Source of the DNA: Phymorhynchus buccinoides
Lineage: Eukaryota > Mollusca > Gastropoda > Neogastropoda > Raphitomidae
NCBI GenBank assembly: GCA_017654935.2
Contig: CM065694.1
Location: 4,409,215 to 4,473,214 of the forward strand
Length of the DNA: 64,000 nt
Direction: 5' to 3'
The notes beneath the pieces are model-generated. The model saw only the letters and a list, made by a program, of their open reading frames with translations. It was not told the origin of the DNA and searched no databases. Positions 11,170 through 21,129 of the stretch are shown here, one piece after another (the first letter of the stretch is position 1; every line of letters begins with the position of its first letter). Made by a program: the position numbers and the translations under genes.

Positions 11170-11381
11170 GGGTGAGACGGGGTAAAAGCCCATGGGCGGG
11201 TAAGAAGCCCATGCCAATTATCTCATGAAATGAAGCAAATTTCAGTCATATTTTGCCTATGAGAGGAGTGTTAATGTTCAGCATTCGTCTCATGGGCAAA
11301 TGTGACTGAAATTGTCTTTATTTCATGAGATAATTGGCATGGGCTTGTTACCCGCCCATGGGCTTTTTACCCCGTCTTCCC
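11170..11381. mobile_element. Foldback MITE with about 100-bp terminal inverted repeats
   Basis: The left arm starts GGGTGAGACGGGGTAAAAG and the right arm, read in reverse, starts GGGAAGACGGGGTAAAAAG. Both arms continue with GCCCATGGGCGGGTAA and CCAATTATCTCATGAAAT. The arms cover almost the whole element, so the single strand folds into one hairpin. No open frame and no clear target duplication at the ends. It sits in a ZU5-A intron. Confidence 0.85.
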
Positions 11382-11395
11382 ATATGTCTTCCCAC

Positions 11396-11518
11396 ATGTG
11401 TGTGAGTGTGTATGACTCTTTTTCTCCGTGTCTTCCTCACACAAAGTTACGCATACACACACATACATGTCTCGTGCCCTGAGATGCGAACTCCATTTAC
11501 TTACGATTATCGCCCTTG
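11396..11518. repeat. Direct repeat, left member (pairs with 12338-12460)
   Basis: About 120 bp from TGTGTATGACTCTTTTTCTC to TTACGATTATCGCCCTTG, repeated at 12338-12460 with one or two differences. The pair brackets about 0.8 kb with (TG)n and tandem pieces. No TG..CA ends or primer site, so it is not called an LTR. Confidence 0.85.
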
Positions 11519-11691
11519 TCTCAAAAGTGGGATATATCAGGCTTAGGACACAACGGGCCTGGGACACAACGGACTCAACTGTAATTTTGATGATTTCTTT
11601 AGGTCCCAGGCCCAATAGGGCTCAGGAAATTGGTGCAGTTGTTATTGTGGGTCCCGTTATTACCCGGCCAGAGGCAGGGGTTTTGCGATTG

Positions 11692-11693
<2 letters not shown>

Positions 11694-11727
<34 letters not shown>

Positions 11728-11750
11728 GCGTGTGCGTGTGCGTGTGTGTC
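11694..11750. repeat. (TG)n/(TGCG)n tract
   Basis: Dinucleotide TG with CG variants inside the segment between the 120-bp direct repeats. Confidence 0.95.
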
Positions 11751-11879
11751 TGTGTATCGCTTATCTTAAAAACTACTGTTTGGACTTTGATTAAAATTGG
11801 CAGAGGGGTAGACAGCTTCAAAAGGAAGCTTCCTTTCGTTAATCAACACCGTGCTGACCTTGACCTTGAAGTTTGACCA

Positions 11880-12330
11880 TGAAAACCGAAATTTCCTTCT
11901 TTGGGCTATGTAATTTCCCCCCAGCTTTATTTCGTGAACTAGTGAACAGAATCGCTTCAAATTGTGTGTGGTGGTGTACCATGGTGCAAGGAAGTTTGTA
12001 TAAAAGTTCAGCTGTATCTCATGAACTAGTGAACAGAATCGCTTCAAATTTTGGGCTATGTATTTTATGCGTTCTGTAAGGGTGGAAAGTGGTGTGTTTA
12101 TTGGGGGGTGGGGGGGGGGGGGGAGAGGACATAACTCTGGCCGGGTTTGCATTGTCACAATGCCTTGCTGCTGCTCGGCGATGCACTTACAATGCGTTGC
12201 TGCCGCTCGGCGATGCCCTTGTTGTTTGTGTGTTATGGCATCGATGGCGGTGGTCTGCGTGTGTGACGAGTGCGTGCGTGCGTGCGTGCGTGCGCACGTG
12301 TGTGTGTGTGTGTGTGGGGGGGGGGGGCTA
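11880..12330. repeat. Short internal duplications and G/TG tracts
   Basis: GAACTAGTGAACAGAATCGC occurs twice (about 11937 and 12022), and a GCTCGGCGATGC motif occurs twice (about 12175 and 12207). Poly-G runs lie near 12105-12122 and 12317-12327. No gene seen. Confidence 0.7.
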
Positions 12331-12337
12331 ATGCACG

Positions 12338-12460
12338 CATGTGTGTGAGTGTGTATGACTCTTTTTCTCCGTGTCTTTCTCACACAAAGTTACGCATACA
12401 CACACATACATGTCTCGTGCCCTGAGATGCGAACTCCATTTACTTACGATTATCGCCCTT
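12338..12460. repeat. Direct repeat, right member (pairs with 11396-11518)
   Basis: Same about 120-bp sequence as 11396-11518, joined at its right end to the truncated LINE that follows. Confidence 0.85.
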
Positions 12461-12462
12461 GC

Positions 12463-14530
12463 CTGTCCTGAAGTAGTAGCATATGGCCACAAGAAAGTAT
12501 CTGCTCCTTGTGTCAATTGGTCTTTCATGCAGAATGTACTTAAAACGTTTGGTGTTGGTAAAGACATATGTCAAAGGATAACGACCTTTTATGCGAACAT
12601 TTCGTCTTCTGTAATTGTAAACAGATCAGTGTCTGAAAGATTTGCCGTACAGCGAGGCTGTAGACAGGGAGATCCAATCTCTCCATATTTTTTTTTAATT
12701 CTCTGTGCAGAGATTTTAGCATGTAGCATAAGAGATAATTCAGATATTAAAGGCATTACAATAGGAGACACAGAAATGAAAGTCAGTCAGTTTGCAGACG
12801 ATAGTTTCTTCCTTGGAGGCGACAAAAAATCATATGAAACTTTATTCTCAGATCTTTCAGAGTTTGAAAACATGTCAGGACTTAAACTTATTCATGGGAA
12901 AACAAATAATGTCTGGCTAGGAAGCAGAAAAAATAATCAAAGAACATTTTTACAGTACTTAAACATGGAGTGGAACCCGTCACAATTCAAACTCCTTGGT
13001 ATATGGTTCACAAATGATCTTACTGATATGGCAGAAATAAATATGAAAGATAACTTTCAGGAAACTAAGACATTATTTAATATTTGGTCTAAAAGATCCA
13101 GAACACCACTAGGCAGAGTAGCCATTCTAAAATCACTAATTTTGTCTAAGCTGGTGTATTTGTGGATTTTACTCCCTAACCCTCCAAACAATTTTGTTCA
13201 ACTCAAGAGGATGACCATTGATTTCATATGGGATAAGAAAAGGGATAAGATTAAAAGATCTATTGCAATTCATCCAATTGAAGAACGGGGCATCAATATA
13301 CCTTATATCAAAGCCTACATTTATTCACTTAAATTAAATTGGCTCAATAAATTGTTAGGTGACAAACAACCGAAATGGGCAAAAATATTACATAAGGAAT
13401 TCTCAGAAGTTAGTACGATTCACAAATTTGGACCTAGAAAACTGAAAAAAGCCAATGTTAATCCATTTTGGAAAGACGTTTTTGATGCCTGCCACATTCT
13501 GTTTGGCAAAACTGAAACATCTGAGCCAGAGGATCTTTTAATGGAACCCATTGTTTTCAATGACAAATTCAAGATTAATGATAAAATATTATATTTTCCA
13601 GATTGGGCAGACAAAAACATAATTTATGTTAAAGATCTTTTAAAAGATGATGGATCATTCTTAAATATGAATGATGAACTTAATCAAAAGTACGGCTTGA
13701 ATGCTCGTCCTCTGGATGCTTTAGGATCTATTGATACGTTTAAAATGTACATAAGACAAAAGGGTATACACGTCACAAATAATACCTGTCGTGAAAGAGT
13801 AAAAGCACTGGATTTAGCAATTACAAACCAAAAAGGATCTAAAATATTTTTACAAAGTAATGATAAATAAAGCAAAACTACCAGTTACGTATTTTAAGCA
13901 GTCAAATTAATTGGTCAAAAGTATTTCATAATGTTAAAACTATCCCAGAAGTAAAACTACGGTGGTTTCAAATCAAGATAAACACAGAATTATTGTCACA
14001 AACTCTATCTTAAGCAAAATGGGTGTAAAAGATATTAACTTGTGCAATTTTTGTAATGCAGAAAAAGACACAGTTTTTCATTATTTATGGGCATGTGTAT
14101 ATATACCAGAACCTTTTGATAAGAATTAGAAAATTATATAAAAATTAAGTGTGTGCATTGTGACAGATTATCATTCACTGCTTGTCTTGTATTATTTGGA
14201 TGTGATGAAACATACAGAATGGATAAAGGTTTATCTTCTATTTTGTTACAAGCAAAATACTTTGTTTATGAGCCTGTGGCAAAAGGTTGTCCACGTGACA
14301 ACCAACAGTTTGGACCTCTAAAATACAGTCATACAATTGAAATTGAAAGTTTTATCTGTGTCTCCTCTAAAGATGTTAATGAAATAATCTTTTTTTAATT
14401 GTTTTTTTATTATTCAATATTTGTTTTTATTCCATGTCTTCTTACATTCCACAATTATTGCTTTCATTCAATCTTTCATCCAATCAAAATATACATGTAA
14501 CAAAATTTGAGCAAATAAAGTAAAATACAG
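12463..14530 (+). mobile_element. 5'-truncated Tx1/L1-like LINE (RT half and C-terminal domain)
   Basis: The open part begins inside the RT domain: RGCRQGDPISPYFFLILCAE, then FADD in VSQFADDSFFLGG, FKLLGIWF, and LGRVAILKSLILSKLVYLW. This order and wording are typical of L1/Tx1-type RTs. Reading stops near 13870 in copy A through an extra T, but a Cys/His cluster (NFCNAEKDTVFHYLWAC) is still legible near 14045-14100. The 3' end has AATAAA-like motifs near 14513-14540. The endonuclease and RT start are missing. Sense is plus, antisense to the host gene. From 13551 on, the same sequence occurs at 42263 in module B, so it predates the module duplication. Confidence 0.85.
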
Positions 14531-16304
14531 TAAAATAAATAAATAGTTCATCAATATCAGGCCCCCCAAAACCCCCCAAATAGTTCATCAATATCAGGAC
14601 ACCAAAAAAACCCTTACTTTTCTTTAAATTGTGTCTTTGATGAGCAAAAGACTTGGTGTATGTCCGCCAACTGCAAAAAGTATGTTCACCTACAGTTTTT
14701 CCTTGTAAAAGTTGATTCTGTGCAGCTAAATAAGTTTTAATGCTTATGATGTTGCAGTTGGGTTATTTCACTGCAGTTTTCATGCTTGAAAATAATTTCA
14801 TGACATAGAAGGGTGTATTATGAAACAATTTGATGGCGTATGTTTACAGTGACAACCAACAGTAATAATGCAAGATAACCATAATAGGGAAGGAGTTCAC
14901 TGGAAATTTTGCAAGAAGGCTGTACTTGGTGTTTTAAAAAGACATCACAGTCAATAAAAATTATATTTTCATATGAACAAATTTGTTTTTGCACAAAAAT
15001 GATTTTCTGTATTGTCACAACCAACAGTTTTTGTTCAAATAATTGAAGGAATTCATGTGGATGTCTTTGCAAAAATGATACCAAAATGCATTGATCACTA
15101 ATTTATCACATATGTACACCAAAATGAAGCACAAAATACCAATTGTGTCTGCTAGATCTTGCATTATGTGCAGTCACTGTTGGTTGTCACTCTGGACATA
15201 CCTGCTCGTTGTCACTTTTCACCTTTTGTCACAGGTTCTTTAAATATATGTCGTATCAATGAAATAAAACCTACATTGCCTGCGTTTTTACGACAATTGA
15301 TACACTTAAAGAAGGTTGATAGATATGTACACCAGCTGGACATGCTTCAGGATAAACGTAATGCAAAGTGGTTACCATATAACGCTGTCATTACTATTAG
15401 TGTTTGAGGTATGGCTGTTACAATAGGGAAGTGGGCTGTGCTGGATCTGTATCCAAATCGCTACTGCTATCATTTTCGAAAAAAAAATCATTTCAGTGCT
15501 TGTTTGACTGCTTTTTTTTTTTTTATGTCAAATCTGTAAACATATTTATTCTAAGAAAAGTTAATTGCATAGCAATAATGAACATACTATTATTATGTTA
15601 TAACAGCGAAAATAATTACTTGTATGAATAGAGTGATAACGAGGGGGAGGGGTCTTGAGAATGGACAATGGGTGAGTGGGTATATAATTGTAAAAGAAAC
15701 CCCTATTAGCAGGTGATGTATTCTTGTAGGCTTTGATTTATAGGTATTATGTTTGTATATAAAAAAGATGAAGTTGTATGCATATGTAAACACTACGCCT
15801 ATTTGCTCATTTTCCGATGCTATGGTGTAATTGGATTGTTAATAAGCTGTTCATACTTATTGATGATGCTTGCATAATTTGTGTTTGTATGTGCAAATCA
15901 TTGAAGAAAAGAGAACCTTCTTTGCAAGGGGCATAAACAAAAAAAACTAAAATCTGCTTCTGACTCACTGCTAGGTGGCATGAGCAGTTCAGTCCTAAAC
16001 GTATTGCCTTGTCGTGTCGGCAAGAAGTACAGTGTAGTATAAAGCCCCATGAGTTTTGTTGGCATCGATTTACAGTGAATTTGAACTTTGATATTTTAAA
16101 CACTTTGAGGAATAATGTTTTTAATTTATCGAATCAAAAACATTACTCTTGTCACCAAGCCACTTCTGTCTACCCTTTAAAATGTTCAACCACTTTAGTT
16201 CAACCAAACCAAAGTCGTAAATACTGTACGCACCATTTTTTTTTCAACTAGTGTAAATCATTTTATATAGACTTTTTGTCAAAATGTAGAGTTTACTTAC
16301 TGAC
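14531..16304. other. ZU5-A intron sequence with a repeated GACAACCAACAGT motif
   Basis: No coding exon recognised. GACAACCAACAGT (or CACAACCAACAGT) occurs near 14296, 14851 and 15020, and its complement near 15176, so 14850-15193 is bracketed by inverted copies. The rest is AT-rich. The whole block is repeated in module B (43264-45037) with a few small indels, including a longer A run at 43764. Confidence 0.5.
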
Positions 16305-16457
16305 CTTTTCACTGGGTATGAATTTGTTGTTGTCGCTGTCTTGAGCAAGAGTGGACCGTCCATCTGTTCTCAGGCTCACACACAGCTCAGTATCCTGGAT
16401 CGAGCCCATAAGTTCCAGCGGTCGGGGTTTGCTATGGGCTGCATCCATTCTGAGCAT
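16305..16457 (-). CDS. ZU5-UPA gene A, UPA-region exon
   Basis: The acceptor is TTGTTGACAG and the donor AAG|GTCAGT. The exon is 153 bp (51 codons), phase 0 on both sides, matching the exons before (ends EK) and after (starts IFDLP). The translation begins MLRMDAAHSKPRPLELMGSI. It lies in the stretch that would form the first half of the UPA domain. The module B equivalent, 45038-45190, appears identical. Confidence 0.7.
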
Positions 16458-16698
16458 CTGTCAACAATATCAACTACAAAGTAAACCAGGGTCCTTTCCT
16501 TGCAAACTTCGTCACATTATTTGAATCCATCGTTGTAACTGCAGCCCACCACTTGTCAAATAATGTTATTCTAAGACAGACTGAAATTCTTTTTTAACAA
16601 AAGGAGATTGATTATTGTTTATATTGGAGCCTACAGAAAGAAGAGAAAAAAAGAAAACAGAGGGTAAAGAATCAAATACTTGAAGACACGACTCTAAC

Positions 16699-16804
16699 AC
16701 AGAGAGAGAGAGAGAGGGGGAGAGAAAGGGAGAGGGAGAGAGAGGGAGAGAGAGGGAGAGAGAGAGAGGGAGAGAGAGAGAGAAAGAGAGAGGGAGAGAG
16801 AGAG
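16699..16804. repeat. (AG)n purine tract next to a ZU5-A splice donor
   Basis: GAGAGA with GGG interruptions. It starts about five bases past the donor of the main exon (AAG|GTATGC). The module B copy (about 45431-45538) has a different length and internal pattern. Confidence 0.95.
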
Positions 16805-16809
16805 CATAC

Positions 16810-18856
16810 CTTTTCAAAGTCCTGATGTTTCAGCCTCCAATCCCAGATGTTGAGTTGAACCGTGGTCTTGTCCTCCATTTCAAACTTTCCACTGACAACA
16901 GCGTACAAGTCAGGAGGTATCTTGTCCTTTTTCTTGCAGCTTTTACACACGAAGTATGCACTGAATGACGTTGTCCTTGCGACAATCCACTTGTTGAATC
17001 CAGCCAGCACACAGCATGGCTTGTCCAGCCCAGTGTTACGTTCAAAAGAACAGAGTGATGGTATGATTCCCCACTTTTCCTTTTCAAGAGTGCCTTCTTC
17101 ATTGACAAACACATGATACACGAAGACTGTGGCAGCTGGGTCAGGATTCAAAGGCAGACCATGGGGCAAAATGATTGAAACAGGCTTTTGAAACTTGATG
17201 CACCCTGTGGTTTTGTACTCAACAAGAGGGCTGATAATTTCTTCATCATCACTGAGATGCAGCTTGCCATGAATGTATTCAATATCTGCACAAACAGCTG
17301 CTTGGATGTGAAATTCGTGAATATTACACTCATCAACGGAAATGGCTCCCGGTGGTATGCTTAACACCACGTCGGAATTCAGCAGCTGAAAGGTACCTCC
17401 AGTGGCAGAAGAAGCTGTAAAACAACCCAGCCATTTCATGGAGAAAACGGGACATGTGATGTCGATATGTCTTCTTTCTGGACCAGTAACACTGCAGTCA
17501 CCTGAATCGTCTGACTCTTCAGAAGTCTCCTCACAGCTCTCTCTTTCCTGAGTTTGTTCTCCTTTCTCTTTCTTAGGGTCTGACTCATCTGTGTGCCTTT
17601 TGGTATGTTCTTCTTCTTTTGTCTTCTTCATTAGTTTATCTTCTGATTCCCCAATTCCTCTTTTTTTCTCTAGATCATTTGGCAGTTCCATAGTTCCCTT
17701 TGGTGGTATCTGCTCTTGTTCTGTTCCTTTCAATGGATGCATGCCATGAAGCAATGTTAGACCTTTGTTTGTACATGTCATTTCTTGGTCTGATGAACAC
17801 ACACTATCTGACATATTCTTTGCAAATACGTCTTCTTTTGTTATGTTAGTTTCCTCAAGTGATTCCTCTAGTTCCGTAACGTGCACATTCAGCTTTTTCA
17901 GTGTCTCTGTTTTTATCATTATTAACTCCTGTCTCATTTTCCTCACCTCTTCTAGACACTCCAAGGGCGATTCCTTTATACCCCATATGTATCTTCGTAG
18001 ATCAATCAATTCCATCAACTGTCCATGCTTTTCCATGGACTCATTTTGATCCATTATCAATTCTTCCTCATCTGTTCTCAAATTCTGCAGCTTCTGTGCA
18101 GATAGTTTTTGACTCTTCATTGTCAGCTTCAACTTCTTCATGGTCTCGTTAATGACTTCAAGCTCCATTGCTGACTCTCTTTTCTTCTTCATTAGATCTT
18201 CTGCTAGGTACAATATCTTCACCGACTCTTCTACTAGTGTTACCTCTTCAGCTGACTTACTATCTTTCAGCTGCTCTACCGATCTCTCTTCAGAGCATAG
18301 TTTTGAAAGTAAATCGTTTACTTGGTCTGCCTTCTCTAGCACTAGTAGTAATTCTTCTATTTCTTGCTCCTTTTCAGACTCTTCTACAAAGTCTCGCTTT
18401 TTCATTGGCTGTTCTTCAAGGTCTTGTTTGTTTGAGTCTTTGTCATGGTCTTGCTTCTTTGTTTCTTTTTCCGGGTCTTGCTTCTTTGTTTGTTTTCCAG
18501 GTGTTGCTATTTGGACTCTGTGTCTAAGTCTTGCTCCTTGGAAGGCTTTTCTGGTTCCAACTCCTTCAAAATCATCCAACGCCATCTTCACTGACTGAAT
18601 TGTCAGACTCAGAATTTGTATTGGGTCTTTTTCCTGCTGCCTTAACTTACATAGACGATCTGTCCTTTCTCTTGCAGTTTCTACTAGGTCTAGTTTCTCC
18701 ATTAGCGTTGCCTTCTTCAGATTTTGCAGCATCGCTGAAATGTCTTTTTTGGTTCGCCACTTCATCAACTTTTCCATCTCCGGACTCTTTTGTAACTGCG
18801 TTGATATCACCTTCTTCACATAATATTCTTCTTCAGGTGGGTTCAGTGTTTTTTTG
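16810..18856 (-). CDS. ZU5-UPA gene A, main exon: coiled coil plus ZU5 domain
   Basis: A single 2047-bp exon (682 codons) with acceptor GTGTGTGCAG and donor AAG|GTATGC; the acceptor needs two bases from upstream and the donor is phase 0. Residues 1-110 are helical and basic. Residues 115-350 are Lys/Glu/Gln-rich and mostly coiled coil. Residues 350-460 are acidic and disordered. A ZU5 domain follows at about 484-590 (GGTFQLLNSDVVLSIPPGAI; KPVSIILPHGLPLNPD), and residues 615-682 start the UPA-like part (FSAYFVCKSC; VQLNIWDWRL). Known from UNC5, PIDD and ankyrin families: ZU5-UPA modules autoinhibit and assemble signalling platforms. No transmembrane segment was seen, so a cytosolic adaptor is inferred. 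It lies just downstream of GIMAP-A on the same strand. The true start codon is in upstream exons. Confidence 0.85.
18571..18618. repeat. 48-bp exact repeat, member inside the ZU5-A main exon
   Basis: Identical to 18954-19001 (offset 383). Here it codes for SLTIQSVKMALDD in the main exon. Confidence 0.95.

Positions 18857-18859
<3 letters not shown>

Positions 18860-18909
<50 letters not shown>
18860..18909. repeat. (CA)n microsatellite at the splice acceptor of the main ZU5-A exon
   Basis: On the coding strand it reads (TG)n directly before the acceptor CAG. About 50 bp here against 72 bp in module B (47595-47666). Confidence 0.97.
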
Positions 18910-18912
<3 letters not shown>

Positions 18913-18978
18913 TGGGAGAAAAAGTAAATCAGCACAATTTATATGATTTATATATCATCCAACGCCATCTTCACTGAC

Positions 18979-19049
18979 TGAATTGTCAGACTCAGAATTT
19001 GCTGCTTGAAGCACTGCATTTGATTCGTGTCATTGTCAAGTTTGTCCAC
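18979..19049 (-). CDS. Candidate ZU5-A exon (71 bp)
   Basis: The acceptor CTTTTTCCAG is strong. The frame VDKLDNDTNQMQCFKQQI is open from phase 0. A donor at CA|GTCAGT would end it with two bases, exactly what the main exon's acceptor requires. If no donor were used, the frame would stop at a TAA shortly after. Its 3' part is inside the 48-bp repeat shared with the main exon. Inferred from signals and phase only. Confidence 0.4.
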
Positions 19050-19153
19050 CTGGAAAAAGACAGAATTAAATGTCGAAAATTCGGTAAAATGTTATCTTGT
19101 TTGTTGGTGTTTTTAGTCTGACAGTTTTATATATATATATATTTATTTTTGTT

Positions 19154-19262
19154 GAACACGGAACATTACTCAAAGTTAACGTTAACTCTGTGTCCAATGT
19201 CTTTATTTGTGAACCTCAGAAAACAAAAGCAGTTAAGGTTAACTTTGAGTAATGTTCGTGTT
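19154..19262. repeat. Short hairpin repeat with TTAACTTTGAGTAATGTTC arms
   Basis: GAACATTACTCAAAGTTAAC (with one extra G early in the left arm) on one side and GTTAACTTTGAGTAATGTTC on the other, around a loop with TTTATTTGTGAACCTCAGAA. It is conserved at about 47911-48018 in module B. The loop resembles the larger foldback repeats to the right. Confidence 0.8.
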
Positions 19263-19299
19263 AAAAAAAAAAATAAAAATTATATAAATTGTGCTGATT

Positions 19300-21050
19300 T
19301 ACTTTTTCTCCCAATGGGGGAGGGACAGTAGTGCCTTATGCAAAGACAGCTGTTTGGATCTTGAGAATATCTCATCAGTTTGTATAAACGATCAAACATT
19401 GAAGAAGAAAAAAAAAAACACCATTAAACTTTCCTCTTATGTATATATATATAATTTGCTTTGATAAGAAAAAATTGGTATCCAATGTATGTTTTGTGAA
19501 CCTAAGAAACAAACTCAATTACTTTAACTTTAATTTTATGATTTGTGTTCTGAAAAGAAGAAAAGAAAATGTGCTGATTTACTTTTTCTCCCAATGGGGG
19601 AGATAGACAATGCCTATGCAAAGACAGCTGTTTCGTCTTCGTGAAAGACTCTTCAGTCTGCATGTTGGCCTGCAAAGTTGTCCACAGTGAATTTTCAAGC
19701 TGAGCCAGAAGACTTTCTACAGGAGAAAGGTTGTCCTCTTAGCACCAGATTGAAAGTCCACAATAAAAGCAAACCAGCACTTAATTCAACAGAAATGGTA
19801 AAAATCTTATATAAAATAACAAAAATAATAATGTTCTAAAATTACAATCCCTTGAAGAGATTAGAAGAGATGGAATGCCATGTTGGTGGATCCAGTGAAG
19901 GATTCAAAAAGGGAGGTCACAGAAATCGTAGTTAACACCAACAGACACCCGGTGAGGAGGAATGTAGAGAGGCGTGCTTGGATCAGGTAGACTGATGCGC
20001 TTTCCTTCTTCGGTAAGATAATATAAACGATCAAAAATTGAGGAAGAAAAACCAAACACACCATTAAACTTTCCTCTTATGTATATATATATAATTTGCT
20101 TTGATAAGAAAAAAATTTGTATCCAATGTATGTTTTGTGAACCTAAGAAACAAACTCAATTACTTTAACTTTAACTTTATGATTTGTGTTCTGAAAAGAA
20201 GAAAAGAAAAAATGTGCTGATTTACTTTTTCTCCCAATACATATATAAGAACAAATCGTAAAGTTAAAATTAAATTTATTGAGTTTCTTTCTTAGGTTCA
20301 CAAACTTATACATTGGACACAAACAAAGTTTTATTAAAGCAAACTATATATATAAGAGGAAAGCTTAATGGTGTGGTTGTTTTTTCTTCTTCAATTCTTG
20401 TACGTTTATATCATACTTCGAAGAAGGAAAGCGCATCAGTCTACCTGATCCAGGTACACCTCTCTACATTCCTCCTCACCGGGAGTATGTTGGTGTTTAC
20501 TACGATTTCTATGACCTCCCCTATTGAATCCTTCACTGGATCCACCAACATGGCATCCCATCTCTTCTACTCTCTTCGAGGGATTGTAATTTTAGAACAT
20601 TATTATTTTTGTTATTTTACACAAGATTTTTATCATTTCTTTTGAATTAAGTGCTGGTTTGCTTTTATTGTGGACTTTCAATCTGGTGCAAAGAGGACAA
20701 CCTTTCTTTTGGAGAAAGTCTTCTAGCTCAGTTTTGCAGGCCGATATGCAGACTGAAGAGTCTTTCTCAAAGACGAAACAGCTGTCTTTGCATAGGCATT
20801 GTCTATCTCCCCCATTGGGAGAAAAGGTAAATCAGCACATTATTTTCTTTTATTCTTTTCAGAACACAGAACAAATCGTAAAGTTAAAATTAAATTTATT
20901 GAGTTTCTTTCTTAGGTTCACAAACGTATACATTGGACACAAACAAAGTTTTATTAAAGCAAACTGTATATATAAGAGGAAAGTTTAATGGTGTGGTTGT
21001 TTTTTCTTCTTCAATTTTTGTACGTTTATATATATATATGCTGGTTTGCT
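19300..21050. repeat. Nested direct and inverted repeats carrying exon-like pieces
   Basis: A block of about 0.65 kb ending TTTTCTCCCAATGGGGGA (19583-20238) is present again in reverse at about 20240-20840, with partial further copies at 19296-19440 and 20870-21050. The outer motif CATTGGGAGAAAAAGTAAAT recurs at five places. The arms contain a plausible ZU5-A exon (19583-19716) and its inverted copy. The block is repeated in module B (about 48050-49790). Confidence 0.75.
19583..19716 (-). CDS. Candidate upstream ZU5-A exon (coiled-coil segment)
   Basis: The acceptor has a good pyrimidine tract (CCTTTCTCCTGTAG) and the donor reads GAAAAA|GTAAAT. It is 134 bp, entering in phase 1 and leaving in phase 0, as the 71-bp candidate exon requires. 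The translation contains LLAQLENSLWTTLQANMQTE and ends SPPLGEK. Module B has the same open exon at 48339-48472 with one visible amino-acid change (N to H). An inverted copy lies on the plus strand at about 20712-20835. Part of a helical N-terminal region; function unknown. Confidence 0.45.
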
Positions 21051-21129
21051 TTTATTGTGGATTTTCGATTTGATGCAAAGAAGACACCATTCTCTTGTAG
21101 AATGTCTTTTTTGCTCAGGTTGGCATCCA

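Noticed and set aside
11396..12460. LTR retrotransposon suggested by the 120-bp direct repeats
   Set aside because: No TG..CA ends, primer-binding site, polypurine tract or coding part between them.
14153..15407. Short open frames right of the Tx1/L1-like LINE
   Set aside because: The first is the LINE C-terminal tail; the second has no recognisable domain, and near-identity in module B is no evidence of coding because non-coding sequence is equally similar there.
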